This document shows positions 52,865-63,486 of a stretch of 64,000 nucleotides of DNA, in pieces. This stretch comes from Babesia bovis T2Bo. Lineage: Eukaryota; Apicomplexa; Aconoidasida; Piroplasmida; Babesiidae. Where the stretch lies: assembly GCF_000165395.2 (NCBI RefSeq), contig NC_010574.1, forward strand, positions 1,364,001-1,428,000, written 5' to 3'. Position 1 is the first letter of the stretch. Each line of letters starts with the position of its first letter. The notes under the pieces are model-generated. The model saw only the letters and a program-made list of their open reading frames with translations, made no database searches and was not told where the DNA came from. A program made the translations under genes and the position numbers.

Positions 52865-55800
52865 TTACACACCTCTTATTTGTGATTCATAATGGAGCCA
52901 GTCTATACTATCGTGGTACGACCACATGTCTTCTAGTTCGTAGAATCCTTTTATGAACCCTGACCATTCGTAGAGCCATCGGTTAGCTGCCTTCCAGCGC
53001 AACAGGTGTTGCATTCGTTTTTTCCAGACCTTCTGTAACATTTGTCTTACATTTTGCAGTATATCTTTGTTTTCCATATCAATATCATTTATCTCAGTCT
53101 CTTGCCTGCGTATAAGTTGTGACATCCTCACTTCTTCTGTTAATTCATTCCAGCTATCAACTCTGTATTGGTGCAGCTTACTGGCTTCTGTGGCTGTAAT
53201 AAAGGGATCGAACATTGCTATTTGTGCTGCTCGTGATTTGAAAGCTTGTTTTTTCATATTTCCTATAAATGTCCTGTGGTAATGTGACAATTCCTTGTTC
53301 CATCTTTGTTCCCATTTGGACAGGTATTGTTTAATACCTTTGGCCTTGTACCTCAGTGTCTGTATGACAGCACTCTCTAGCATTGCTACCTTCACTGCAT
53401 CTAACCGGTGGTCTCCGGGCTCGTTGTAATGAGCAAATTCCGTGGCAGCGGTCTCCTGGGCCCAATGCTCGAATTTCTGCAGTTTGTATGGCAATATAGT
53501 CCCCAACATATCTCGTGCCTTTTCCGTTCGTTTGTTAATACTGGGATCCATTTCCAATACAGATTCCGGTGTTGCTGTGTATAGCCACAGGTTAATTGGT
53601 CGTTCCCAACCCATGTATGTAACTTCCTTCTTGAGTGTCTCAAGGTCCATTCTTAGGTTATACCCAGCTGTTAAACCAGGTCGTCTATACACCACCTCCA
53701 CCAGTGCACATAATGCCAGTATTATCATGTATATTAAGCCGAAATTAGCTGCTACTACAAAGCGCTTGCGATCTATATTTGCCTTTTCCTGTGCTTCGCT
53801 GGTTACGTTAACCCTGATGCAACACCCAGGTCTACAATCCGAGCCACATTGACATTTTATCTCCTGATCAACGCATATCCGCGGGTTTTTATCGCCATCT
53901 ACTTCATGGTAATATGCAAAAACCCTGGTGGCGATACTGAAGCAACACCTGTTGAAATCTTCCAAATCTAGAGGGTTAAGCTTAACTGGAGGCTGCTTAT
54001 CAGATGTTTGAGTTGGATCGTCATCCTGTGTCGGTGGCAATTTATTATCCACCAAATATCTACGTGGAAATCTCTGGCTGAATCGTGATGCTAACGATGA
54101 CAATCCACTGAATTTAAGTGGATTATCCTTCTCCGGATTTAATTCATCATACAATTCCATAAGTCTGTTTCTTGATCGTGGCGACGGATATGCAGGTGTA
54201 CCTAAAGCTTGTCTCAACAGACTTAACACTGCGTTTCTAGGTTGTGAAGTTGTCGGTTTACCTTTAGCTGGTGATGGAGTTGTCGGTGTAGCTTTAGTTG
54301 GTAGTGATGGAGCTGCCTGTGTGCCTGTCGCTGGTGTTGTACCTTTACCTTTTGAAGATGGAGCTGTCGGTGTAGCTTTAGCTGACGCTGCATCTTTAGC
54401 TCTTGGCGATGGAGTTGCTTGTGCAACTTTCGCTGGTGATGGAGCTGTCGGTGTATCTTTACCTTGTGATTGATCTGCTAGTTTGTCCTTAGGTTTTTTT
54501 GACTTATCTTCCTTCTCCTTCTTTTTCTTTTTCTTTTTATCTGGTGACGATTGACCTTTATCTTTGGGCGACTTATCTCCCTTGTTACCCTTTTCTCTTG
54601 GCGATCCAGTTTGTTTCTCACTGGTACTAGATTTACCGTCAGCAGCTTTAGAAGCAGCCTCAGTGGGTGCACTGCCACCCTTTTCCTTTTCCAGCTCAGC
54701 TAACTCCTCCTTCATCACTGCAGCCGAGGTGAAGTACACATATTTAACTGTGTAACGCTTATTTGGGTACAGTCTGCAATGTAGATTGGGGTACATATCT
54801 CGTTTTCGGCATACAATCTTAAGCATTAAGCCGTCGTGGCAGCATGATCCCATGTATGTATCCTCTATGGTAAAGTGGTTTGGGTAGGTGGAATTCATTG
54901 TCATTATATTCTCTTTGATAAAGCATCGTGGGCGTACTTCCACAAGTGAGCATGCTGGGCACTTGGAATCTATGTATCCAAGGTACACTCGATCTGTATC
55001 TGTATTCCAACTAGCCCAGCCCCTGCTAAGCTTGATTTCAGATGGCATAGGCAAGCAGTTAACATTGCCTCGGTATCCTATGGGTGTCGCCCTTAGAATC
55101 AGTGTCAGATCACAGTCCGAGCACGTGGAAGCATGGGCATCCTTTAGCATATAATGCTGCGATTGAGTTGAAGCGATCCATTCGTAGCACCTGCGATCTT
55201 TGGCTGTGTACTTTGTACACCTTTCGCAAAGTGCAGTTAATGCCCCCTCTCCATTGGGGTTGCACCGGCATTGATATACATTCGACATTGGTGGCTTGGG
55301 CTCAATCCTGGGTGTCGACGTTTGTATCACTGTTATTCCACCAGTGATGCAATTCGGTTTGTCACACTCACGGGGCGGTCGTTTACCTGATAACAGTTTG
55401 TCGATATTGCAGCAGCAGTCCTTATGTTTAGTTGCTTCCTTCTCTTGAGTCTTGCACTTTAGTTTAGTTTTTTCATGGTTTTTGCATGTATTGCAGTCTG
55501 GTGTTGGATTCGCTTTATCACACCTACACCGCAAGGGTACGCACTTTGTTACACAGCTACTTTCATCTCGTGTTAACCATATAACATGGTTTGTTCCAGG
55601 TGGGTTTAAGCTCTGGTTGCCAGCGCCACCACGCGGTTCGCATTTATGGTATCCTACCTGCTCAATGCAGAAGCATTTACCCTGGTTCAGAGAGTTACAA
55701 CAAGGCTTCGTGCCACTGTCGCCATGTTTAAGACATGTGCGCACGAAGAACATGGCCGCCATGCGGCGTGCTACGAAAGAAAGGGTATACCCAGCAATAA

Positions 55801-56797
55801 ACGACAATATAACGCAAGATGGAGTTACATAGTCCATGGTAATCCATAGGTACCGATTGAAGTATGCAAAAACCAGGACATGGATGATATATAGCAGGAA
55901 CGTGGCAAACAGTATAACTGTGATCCACGTTAAATTGCGAATTGGCAGCGGTAGGAATATACCGACACCCAACCCTATAAACTGGGACCACAACTCATAG
56001 GTCTCTAGCCATGAGATCCATGATGTGGATAAAGGCGACTGGTGCAGTATCATATGCGGTGGCAGCGTTACCAGAAGCAAGGTCAAACCCGCTAGATTAG
56101 CAAGGCAGGACCACATGAGTGTATTCTTTCTTATATCACGATACAGGCGCCTGAAAGGGTTACTGAGAGTATTTACCTTCAGGTAAACCCGGTAGTTCAG
56201 CCACAGGTTGTCTAGAAGCTTGCCCTTAATAAAACCCGCATTGTAACGTATAGCCACTACAGTGACGCACGCTATTATCTTTGCATATAACAGTGGCTGT
56301 GCGGGTGTCTCCTTCAGGAACATCCCGTACATGCCAAGTGTAGATATATCCAGGGCACGGCACATATTGGGCAACCTGAATCCCAAGTAGAAGCTAGCGA
56401 GCAGTGCCAGGAACAACGTCACGTTGCTCGAGTAGGTCGCCAGCAGCTGTAACCCTAGTACGGTACCAAGGTTGGCAGTTGCCATCGTCACCAGGATGCG
56501 TACCACGAGATAGCCATCGGGCAGGTACATTGAACCGTATAACACAACCGTGGCAAACACGTGGCAAAACAAGCTTTCAATCACGCATTGACGGATATAC
56601 GCCCCTTTGCTTAGTGCAAGGCACAGTGTCATTATAACAGTCCCGAGGTAATAGGTATACAGCAATCCCACTTCATGAGGACGGGAGATGGCGAGTAGCT
56701 CGAATTGATCCAGACCTATTAGCAAAGTGCTACCCACCAGCATAGCCTCAACGAGCCTGCCGAGGTTGCATCGCCTGCCCTTGATGCAGACATCCAT
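52865..56797 (-). CDS. Large multi-membrane-span protein with Cys-rich and Lys/Pro/Thr-rich regions
   Basis: Single exon, 1310 aa, no family recognised. About ten hydrophobic spans occupy residues 10-370 (e.g. VGSTLLIGLDQFELLAI, LGTVIMTLCLALS, FIGLGVGIFLPLPI). A Cys-rich block follows (about 375-690; paired CxC/CC motifs such as RCRCDKANPTPDCNTCK). Then comes a low-complexity Lys/Pro/Ala/Thr region (about 700-860) with units like ATPTAPSPAKG. A second Cys-rich stretch, one further span (FGLIYMIILALCALVEVVY) and a helical tail rich in Trp, Lys and Glu end the protein. Piroplasms have families of multi-transmembrane proteins exported toward the host cell; whether this belongs to them needs comparison. 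The arrangement suggests a surface or organelle-membrane protein. Confidence 0.85.
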   Translation of the reverse strand: MDVCIKGRRCNLGRLVEAMLVGSTLLIGLDQFELLAISRPHEVGLLYTYYLGTVIMTLCLALSKGAYIRQCVIESLFCHVFATVVLYGSMYLPDGYLVVRILVTMATANLGTVLGLQLLATYSSNVTLFLALLASFYLGFRLPNMCRALDISTLGMYGMFLKETPAQPLLYAKIIACVTVVAIRYNAGFIKGKLLDNLWLNYRVYLKVNTLSNPFRRLYRDIRKNTLMWSCLANLAGLTLLLVTLPPHMILHQSPLSTSWISWLETYELWSQFIGLGVGIFLPLPIRNLTWITVILFATFLLYIIHVLVFAYFNRYLWITMDYVTPSCVILSFIAGYTLSFVARRMAAMFFVRTCLKHGDSGTKPCCNSLNQGKCFCIEQVGYHKCEPRGGAGNQSLNPPGTNHVIWLTRDESSCVTKCVPLRCRCDKANPTPDCNTCKNHEKTKLKCKTQEKEATKHKDCCCNIDKLLSGKRPPRECDKPNCITGGITVIQTSTPRIEPKPPMSNVYQCRCNPNGEGALTALCERCTKYTAKDRRCYEWIASTQSQHYMLKDAHASTCSDCDLTLILRATPIGYRGNVNCLPMPSEIKLSRGWASWNTDTDRVYLGYIDSKCPACSLVEVRPRCFIKENIMTMNSTYPNHFTIEDTYMGSCCHDGLMLKIVCRKRDMYPNLHCRLYPNKRYTVKYVYFTSAAVMKEELAELEKEKGGSAPTEAASKAADGKSSTSEKQTGSPREKGNKGDKSPKDKGQSSPDKKKKKKKEKEDKSKKPKDKLADQSQGKDTPTAPSPAKVAQATPSPRAKDAASAKATPTAPSSKGKGTTPATGTQAAPSLPTKATPTTPSPAKGKPTTSQPRNAVLSLLRQALGTPAYPSPRSRNRLMELYDELNPEKDNPLKFSGLSSLASRFSQRFPRRYLVDNKLPPTQDDDPTQTSDKQPPVKLNPLDLEDFNRCCFSIATRVFAYYHEVDGDKNPRICVDQEIKCQCGSDCRPGCCIRVNVTSEAQEKANIDRKRFVVAANFGLIYMIILALCALVEVVYRRPGLTAGYNLRMDLETLKKEVTYMGWERPINLWLYTATPESVLEMDPSINKRTEKARDMLGTILPYKLQKFEHWAQETAATEFAHYNEPGDHRLDAVKVAMLESAVIQTLRYKAKGIKQYLSKWEQRWNKELSHYHRTFIGNMKKQAFKSRAAQIAMFDPFITATEASKLHQYRVDSWNELTEEVRMSQLIRRQETEINDIDMENKDILQNVRQMLQKVWKKRMQHLLRWKAANRWLYEWSGFIKGFYELEDMWSYHDSIDWLHYESQIRGV
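54230..54700. repeat. Low-complexity Lys/Pro/Thr/Ala coding tract
   Basis: In-frame imprecise repeats inside the 1310-aa gene. A run of seven lysines (KKKKKKK) near 54530 is flanked by KDK/KEK stretches, and then come degenerate 9-12-residue units of the TAPSPAK type. Such tracts expand and contract between strains. Confidence 0.8.
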
Positions 56798-57405
56798 GGC
56801 GAATTGCTAGATACAATACCAAAGCTAATGGTTCTTGAGGTGTTACCTTAGACTACCATATTGGTGTAGACAACCATTCACATTAGGTAGTTACGGAAGG
56901 TTATACATCAGCAATGAGTCTATGTAATTCCATTAGTATAGAAATATTATTAACCTGGATTTACGTGTGATAACAATTTTTTAATAGATAAACTAAACAC
57001 CGCCTGATGTAGAAAGTAATGCAACAGACATGACTGGACACTCTACACACCTTATATAAATCTTTTTAGGCACACCCTTTAGTTAATATATATGTTACCC
57101 AGGAAGATTATATGAGACTAATGCAATTTTTAGGAGCTAGGGATAGACAAAACCTGTGTTTGTGCTAAGTGGCTGAGGATGTTACTGGATGATGTTCGGA
57201 TATAACTTCCGTATATCTTCACGTCTCTGTGGTCTCGCATATATGGAAGTTATTATAATTCCCGGATTTATGGATACACTATGACTGATTTCTACGGATA
57301 AAGCATTACTTACCTATAAGATTCCGGTATCTGTTATTTATAGATAACTACATTGTTCCATGTGGGCTCTGTTGACTCGCCTTATGTGTATATAAAGTAG
57401 ACCCG
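56798..57405. promoter_or_regulatory. Divergent region between the multi-span protein and PPP4R2
   Basis: A 608-bp AT-rich gap between outward-facing starts. No gene, tRNA-like fold or repeat found. A TATATAAAG word lies 17 bp before the PPP4R2 ATG, but its role is unknown. Confidence 0.4.
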
Positions 57406-58125
57406 ATGTTGAAACTAGAGTCACTGCTGTGGAAGGCAGTGCCTAGGGACGAGGAGTTGGAGAAGTTACAGGGTGATCTTAAAGGTGGCCCCAAGGAAAC
57501 TAGTGGTGAGCTGTATCGCCGCATTGTGGAGCGCACTGCAGACGCTGTGTGCCAAGCTGACGTCCTGGATTCACCGGTTGAGCTCAATACTGAGAGCGTG
57601 CTTATGCTAGAGGATATCGCAGCCACGGGTACCTGCCGCTACCCGTGGCCAGTAGTGAAGGTGCTGCTACTGGTAGTCTGGAGCAGGTTATTCGACCAGA
57701 TATACGAGCAGGAGAAACAGTGCAGCACTGACTCAATGGACTCCATGGACTACGCTGAGGAACGACGGTCACTCCTGGCTACGCTGAACAAGTTTGAATG
57801 CGAGCCCCTGACTCTACAGCGACTGTGTGAAATACCAATCAACCAACCCTATAAACGGGTAGACAACCTTATGCACGCCTACAGAAGGGTGCTTCTGGTT
57901 AGGCAGATGCTGCCCGAGGAGATAGAAAGGTCAGATGGCGTTCACAAGGACACTGGCGTGGAAATGGAGGCTATACTAGAGAAAGTGGCCACCAGCGGCG
58001 CTTCCTGGACTAAAGCCCTGGACAACCCAGAACGACGCGCCTGGGATGAAGATTCATGGATGGGACTCTGGGAAGACACTGACAATCCTAAGCTAGGTCC
58101 ACTGAAGCGGTCACTGGAAGTATAA
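57406..58125 (+). CDS. PPP4R2-like regulatory subunit of protein phosphatase 4
   Basis: Single exon, 239 aa. The core RSLLATLNKFECEPLTLQRL followed by CEIPINQPYKRVDNLMHAYRRV matches the PPP4R2 signature (LxxFxxxPFTIQRLCEL...Y...DKxMRAlEKxxxV). Ahead of it PWPVVKVLLLVVWSRLFDQI corresponds to the PP4R2 helix that contacts the catalytic subunit. The C-terminus has acidic Trp motifs (DEDSWMGLWEDTDN). PP4 with R2 acts in the nucleus in DNA-damage and centrosome/spindle control. The gene converges with the RAP gene after 37 bp. Confidence 0.75.
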   Translation: MLKLESLLWKAVPRDEELEKLQGDLKGGPKETSGELYRRIVERTADAVCQADVLDSPVELNTESVLMLEDIAATGTCRYPWPVVKVLLLVVWSRLFDQIYEQEKQCSTDSMDSMDYAEERRSLLATLNKFECEPLTLQRLCEIPINQPYKRVDNLMHAYRRVLLVRQMLPEEIERSDGVHKDTGVEMEAILEKVATSGASWTKALDNPERRAWDEDSWMGLWEDTDNPKLGPLKRSLEV

Positions 58126-58162
58126 TGTCTCGTGTGACTAATAAAGCCACGAGATATAAATA

Positions 58163-61100
58163 TCAATTAGTACCGGGTTCTGTTGGTAATTTCAACAATG
58201 ATCGCAAAAGGGCGATGCGCCCCTGTTGGTCCAGGCGCTCCCACTGCCGCGTGTACAGCGGCAGTACCTCGAAACCTGATTTCTGCAGGTGCTGCATCAC
58301 GCGGGAAGACTCGCCAATGGCATGCAGATGCTCCAGCGTATTGGCACTGGAGCATGGGTATGCCTCGTTGCGCGGTACGCGCCAAATCAGCTCATCACTG
58401 GGTGGTACACAGTATAACACGCGGCCGCTGTCGGTGAATACCAGGTGCGCAAAGTACGCACCTGTAACCTGAGGCTCCCCGGCAGTCACACCCAGCTGTG
58501 ACAGGCATCCCTGGTAAATATTAATCAACTTGTCAACACCTACCTTAATCTCAGTGTATAGTCCTGATACCTTGAAATCAGCTAGCTTGGTCTCCTGGTG
58601 CTTGAACCAGTGGTAGCACGGCAGGTGCTCCAGTAGGAACACTGGATACCGGCCACTAACACCCATGTTTGGCATTCCAGCAACCAGTAGCGATATGTAG
58701 GTATCGTACATTTGGCGATATGTGCACGCACTGATGCCAGAGGTCGCTGAATTGCTAACGAGGCGTTCGCATTCAGCGACCACCTCCAGGAACCTTGCTT
58801 CAAGGCTCTCGGTAACAATGCCATACAGCGATATGGAGTGCAGCAGCGCCATGCGCTGCTGCATATCCAGTGCTTCAAAGTCCCAATTGGATATCGGTAC
58901 AGGGGCGAGGTCAAGTATGCGCTCGAAGAAGTCACCCAGCGCCTGAACCCGATGGTCAACTCGGGCTAGACTTGATGCCAGTGATGTCAACGATGTAGCA
59001 GCAACGGATATATCAGCCTCTACCAACGATGCCACGCAGCTGGACACCAAGCGGTCCAATAGCATATCATGGCGTATACCAAGCTGTGCCAGTGCCTCAA
59101 CCATGCTGGCAAAGTGGTTTGCCGTGTACCCGCAGAGGTCAATCTCCATGGCGTGGGATAACGCAGATTCCAGCAGGGACTTAACATGTGGCGACAGCTG
59201 TTGTGAGTCCGCCGATTGCCCTGTGCAATCGGTGAATTTACAATGCGATAAATTGCGCAAAAGCAAGTCGAGGTGCCTGGGCAATATGAGGATTATGTGT
59301 AGAACCTACGGTAAACCAAGATGGTGGACGTTGTTAGCAGCACGCTCCAGCACTAGTGACTGCAGCACAGTAGCTGGAGTTGATATTGACCCTGAATCAG
59401 GCATGGAAAAAGTGAACTTGGACAGATCGAGCAGCCTACTCAAGCACTTGTGGCCCTCGTGGGACCTCAGGACACGAGGGACTGCAACCGACAATATAGC
59501 ATTAACAAGTGCCCAGTGCTGATATGATACCGCGTGAGATAGTAGATTACATGATTCCGCAAATCCAAGTGATAGTAGATTAGATTCAATCCTTTCACAA
59601 AGCTGGTTGAGTATCAACATGACCCCGGAGGCGTTGGTGCCCAAGCTCAAGGAAAGAAGGCGTATCAAGTTATAACTTGATATACCCGATACCATCTCAG
59701 TGGCAGTCTTGTTACTCTGTAAAGCTGATCTCAACGGATTATGTGGTGGTAAGACCATCTGTAGCTGGAAAAAGTATAAATCCAATACGTGGCGGGTGGT
59801 GTGGTACTTCAAGTCAGTCAGCAGGGCCAGACAGCGGCGCTCCAAAGCCGCACTCAGGGGCTCGGCGTAACAGCCAGCATGCACCAAGTGTCTACACAAA
59901 TTCGAGCACTGCGGGAAACTCAACGAGTAGACACTGTCAGCCAGTGACTCCAGTGGCATCTCAGACAGCTGGGCGCTTACATCCTCAACCCAGGCGCGCT
60001 GGATCGTGCTCACTGGTATGTAGTAGCTGCTACCCTTGTTCATCAAGACGTTAACGGCCATGGCATCCCGAGCATGTTCCAGAACCTCAAAGACATTGAC
60101 CCAGTCGCGTAGCAGGAACGAGCCGCGACGACGGTGGAACTCACGTATCAAAATATCCAAACAGTCACGGGCACCCTGGCTTAACTGAGGATGTAGCGAC
60201 CGGTGGCCGTGGAAGTAGCATTCAGCAACTGCAATAAACTCTGAATTGGAAAAACGACCCTTGCGAACATTGACAAAGGGCCACAACGACTCGATTACAT
60301 GGGATACATTCGACCATAACGGATCCGATGGACAGATCCTGCAGCGCAAATTTGATATACCACGGACAACATGCATTATTGCACCCTGGGATACACGATT
60401 GTGATCTGCTTCAACACGCAACCCGCGATAGAGTACCTTAAACTGCTGAATGAAGCAGTCTACAGTATTGCGATTGTCGTTGGCACGACATGCCACTGCA
60501 AATAAATGCGACCATTGATCAACGCTCAGGTGGGTACATGATAAGCTACGAAACAACCCATCAATACGGCACCGCAAGTCATAAGGCAGCTTCATACGAC
60601 ATAGGTACTCCAAAGTGTCGGGAGTACTTTGACGCAGTAACCCTGGGCTGCTGCCCAGCATATTGGATATGTAGGATACAAGGTCGTCACAGTCAATGGA
60701 ATGTAACTTGGTGACATGCAAAAGCTCAGTAGCAAACCTCAACCGCTTCACTTCACCATAGCGACGATCTGCAAGTAAACGTTCACGGTATGCCTCAAGG
60801 AACGACAAGACACTAGGCCTCAAGGGACCAACCAGAGTATCCAAGGAATGCTCAGCAATGAACTCGCACATGTCGATGATGTTGTTCACTATCGTAGACA
60901 TGTCCTGAAGTGTCAGGGTACTAGCATCAAGACGAGAGTCAAGCAGTGATCCGAAATCAGGGCCAAACTTGTAACCTTCAGGTGCCCTAGGGATATACAC
61001 TGCACGAGGCAACTTGAATAGATGCCGCGTAACATTCTTGTGTGCCGCATTGCCAGGTGTACTAGAACTATCCAACTCAAGACCTTCGTAAACAGAATCC

Positions 61101-61249
61101 ACAGTGTAAAGGACATATCGATGAGATGGATTAAGCGAGCAGCGGGACACAGCCTGGCAGAATGAATTAATATCACCGGCACTCTCACTTAAAGTTGACT
61201 TCACGCGCTCAATGGGAGCGCTCAAACCAACACGAACGCCAGCCATCAT
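58163..61249 (-). CDS. RAP-domain protein with helical repeats
   Basis: Two exons, 61249-59310 and 59276-58163, give 1017 aa; the intron is 33 nt. The first 900 residues are alpha-helical repeats of the HPR/FASTK kind (e.g. ILNQLCERIESNLLSLGF). The last 75 residues are a RAP domain: GRVLYCVPPSDELIW, then NTLEHLHAIGESSRVMQHL and FEVLPLYTRQWERLDQQGR, with the conserved Trp before the last helix. RAP proteins bind RNA in mitochondria and chloroplast-derived organelles; in Plasmodium and Toxoplasma they are linked to mitochondrial rRNA fragments and transcripts. Targeting could not be read, as the N-terminus (MMAGVRVGLSAPIERVKST) is only weakly basic. Confidence 0.8.
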
Positions 61250-61433
61250 GGAATCAATGTTACCTACAGAATCTATAACAACATAGCGTTAAACATCATC
61301 CAAAAACGTGTATAACGTCCATTTTATGCGATATATATAGACAGTGTGGCGCTATAGTCGCTATCAGTGTGTAAGGTCAACCCAATGGAAACTAGGTATA
61401 ATCATGGATCAATACTAACAAATATCGCACAAA

Positions 61434-63162
61434 ATGGTAGGAACATATCATAAAGCACTATGTAACCACAGGCTTCCCTAGTCGATTCGTTTTTAGATGA
61501 CCTTGAGGAACTAGAGCGAGAAGAGGAAGAAAGCGAACGTGCAGAGAACAATAGGACCCAGATATCGGAACTATGCGAATCGGATGATGATGCTCCCATT
61601 ATAGACGCCGTGGAGGAGTATTTTTCCTCAGTTAGTAACCCGCACTTTGTCTTCTCAAAGAAGGTCAATGACCCCAAGCTAAACGGGTTACTGGAGGTAA
61701 GTACCTAGACGCATAGCACAATCGATACAGAAAGTAAGGCAGCTTGCACTGGAGAAGGATTGGAGCCACTCCGAATTGACATTGATAGAGGAATGCAACC
61801 AGGCGGTACAAGAGATTGACAATGAAATTATAAACATATACAACTATGTCAGAGATATCTACTCGAAAAGGTTCCCCAAACTGGAGTCTATTGTGTACTC
61901 CCCTTTGGACTACATCGCAGTTGTTAGGAGAGCACAAAATGAAATGGTACTACATAGCTAGTGGCAATCATTGGTTTCAGGACTTCACAAAGGTCACTCT
62001 AAGTGACATCTTGCCAAATACCATGGTCATGGCAATTACAGTGGCGGCAACCACTTCATCGGGGTCATACCTGTCATCACATGTACTAAAAGAGGTGTGT
62101 TGCATCCCCGTTGAACGTGATCATTAACACAGGTACTTGCAGCGTGTAACGAGGGGATGATACTGGCAGACTTCAGGAATGACGTAAGTCTAGCTGCAGT
62201 GCCATAATATGCACCAGATATTGGTATACCTAGAAACACGAATGGCGCTTTTGGCGCCAAATGTCAGTGCGATCATTGGCACTGCCCTTGCAGCCAGGTT
62301 GATCACGCAGGCTGGTGGGCTGACCACGCTGGCCAAAATGCCATCGCAGAATATAATGCTCGTTGGGGGCAACAGGAAGGGTACAGTGGTACCAGGGGTA
62401 ATATACTCCTGCGATATCATACAAAACGCACCTTCGGCGGTGAAGCACCGCGCTGTAAAGCTAGTATCGGGGAAATTGTCACTTGCAGCCAAGATTGATA
62501 TGTTCAAGGAAGCCACAGACGGAAGTATGGGCGCGGAATATCGCAATATGATAGAGCAGGCATTGCAGAAGGTATGTAGCTATGTATACTAGTGAATTGT
62601 TACAGGCACAGGAGCCACCACCAGCACCTCTAAAGAAATCACTGCCGGTACCCGAAGAACGCAAGTCCACCAAACGTGGAGGAAAACGATTAAGAAAGGC
62701 TAAGGAAAGACTAGCAGTCAGCGAGTTTAGGAAGTATGCAAATAGACTAAAGTTTGGAGAGGAAGCAGAAGAGGAATATGGCCTCGAAAGTGGTATGTCT
62801 AGTCGATGACAGATAACGCATCACAGGTGATGGCTTCGGAATGCTAGGAAAACATACAGGATATGGAAAGCTAAGATTGCAACATAAACAGCAGAAACTA
62901 CAATTGCGTAAGTTTAGCAGATTGAATGATATTCGCGCAGCGAAGAAACGGCAAATAGCAATACAAAGCAGCGGCGCCACCAATGGAATGTCGTCATCAC
63001 TAGTGTTCACACCACTACAAGGTAAGTGGTCTTGACAAAACCCAATCATACATAGGCATCGAGTTGTGTAACCCAGAGGCGGCAAAACCAGCGCCAAAGA
63101 AAAAAAATGCAATCCTAGACAACTCGGGAGGATTCTTCAAAGTTGGCAATAATGCCAAGTAG
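61434..63162 (+). CDS. PRPF31: PRP31, U4/U6 snRNP protein
   Basis: Nine exons: 61434-61436, 61472-61696, 61731-61946, 61981-62094, 62133-62183, 62218-62571, 62606-62792, 62827-63021 and 63056-63162, giving 483 aa (human 499). The first exon is only the ATG. Eight introns are 34-38 nt. Conserved blocks are in order: SLVDSFLDDLEELE, YVRDIYSKRFPKLESIV, the Nop domain (MALLAPNVSAIIGTALAARL, AGGLTTLAKMPSQNIMLVG, KLSLAAKIDMFKE), GGKRLRKAKERL and FTPLQGIELCNPEAA. PRP31 binds U4 snRNA with 15.5K and bridges to U5 in the tri-snRNP. It ends 8 bp from the convergent ubiquitin-like gene. Confidence 0.95.
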
Positions 63163-63170
63163 ATCAGCAC

Positions 63171-63474
63171 CTAGCCACCGCGAAGTTGGAGAACCATGTG
63201 GATGGTAGAGCCGGGAATAACCTTGTAGTCACGAAGTGTTAACTCGTCGCTCAAATGACGGCCTAGATATAATGTATATACCTATGACATACCCACCAGA
63301 ATAAATTAAACGCATTTGACGGAGATCAAATGATGCTGAGGTAATCATGTGTATCGATGGCAACAACATACGCTCATTTTCATGGATGCTGCGCTTAACC
63401 TGAGCTATAGTGTCACCAGGCTCAAAGTCAAATGGTACACGCTGACCACTCAATGTCTTGATTAAAACTTGCAT
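63171..63474 (-). CDS. Ubiquitin-like protein (NEDD8-type candidate)
   Basis: Three exons, 63474-63372, 63335-63297 and 63262-63171, give 77 aa. The sequence aligns along ubiquitin: MQVLIKTLSGQRVPFDFEP, DTIAQVKRSIHENE, MRLIYSGRHLSDELTLRDYK and the tail STIHMVLQLRGG. It ends in Gly-Gly at the stop, so no tail needs removal. The residue equal to position 72 is Gln, not Arg as in ubiquitin; NEDD8 has Ala, yeast Rub1 Thr. LIYSG also matches NEDD8 rather than ubiquitin (LIFAG). A cullin-modifying role is therefore plausible. The Lys48 region is Arg-His (GRH), so normal Lys48 chains are not possible. One residue is inserted after the helix. Confidence 0.8.
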
Positions 63475-63486
63475 TTTATATACACA

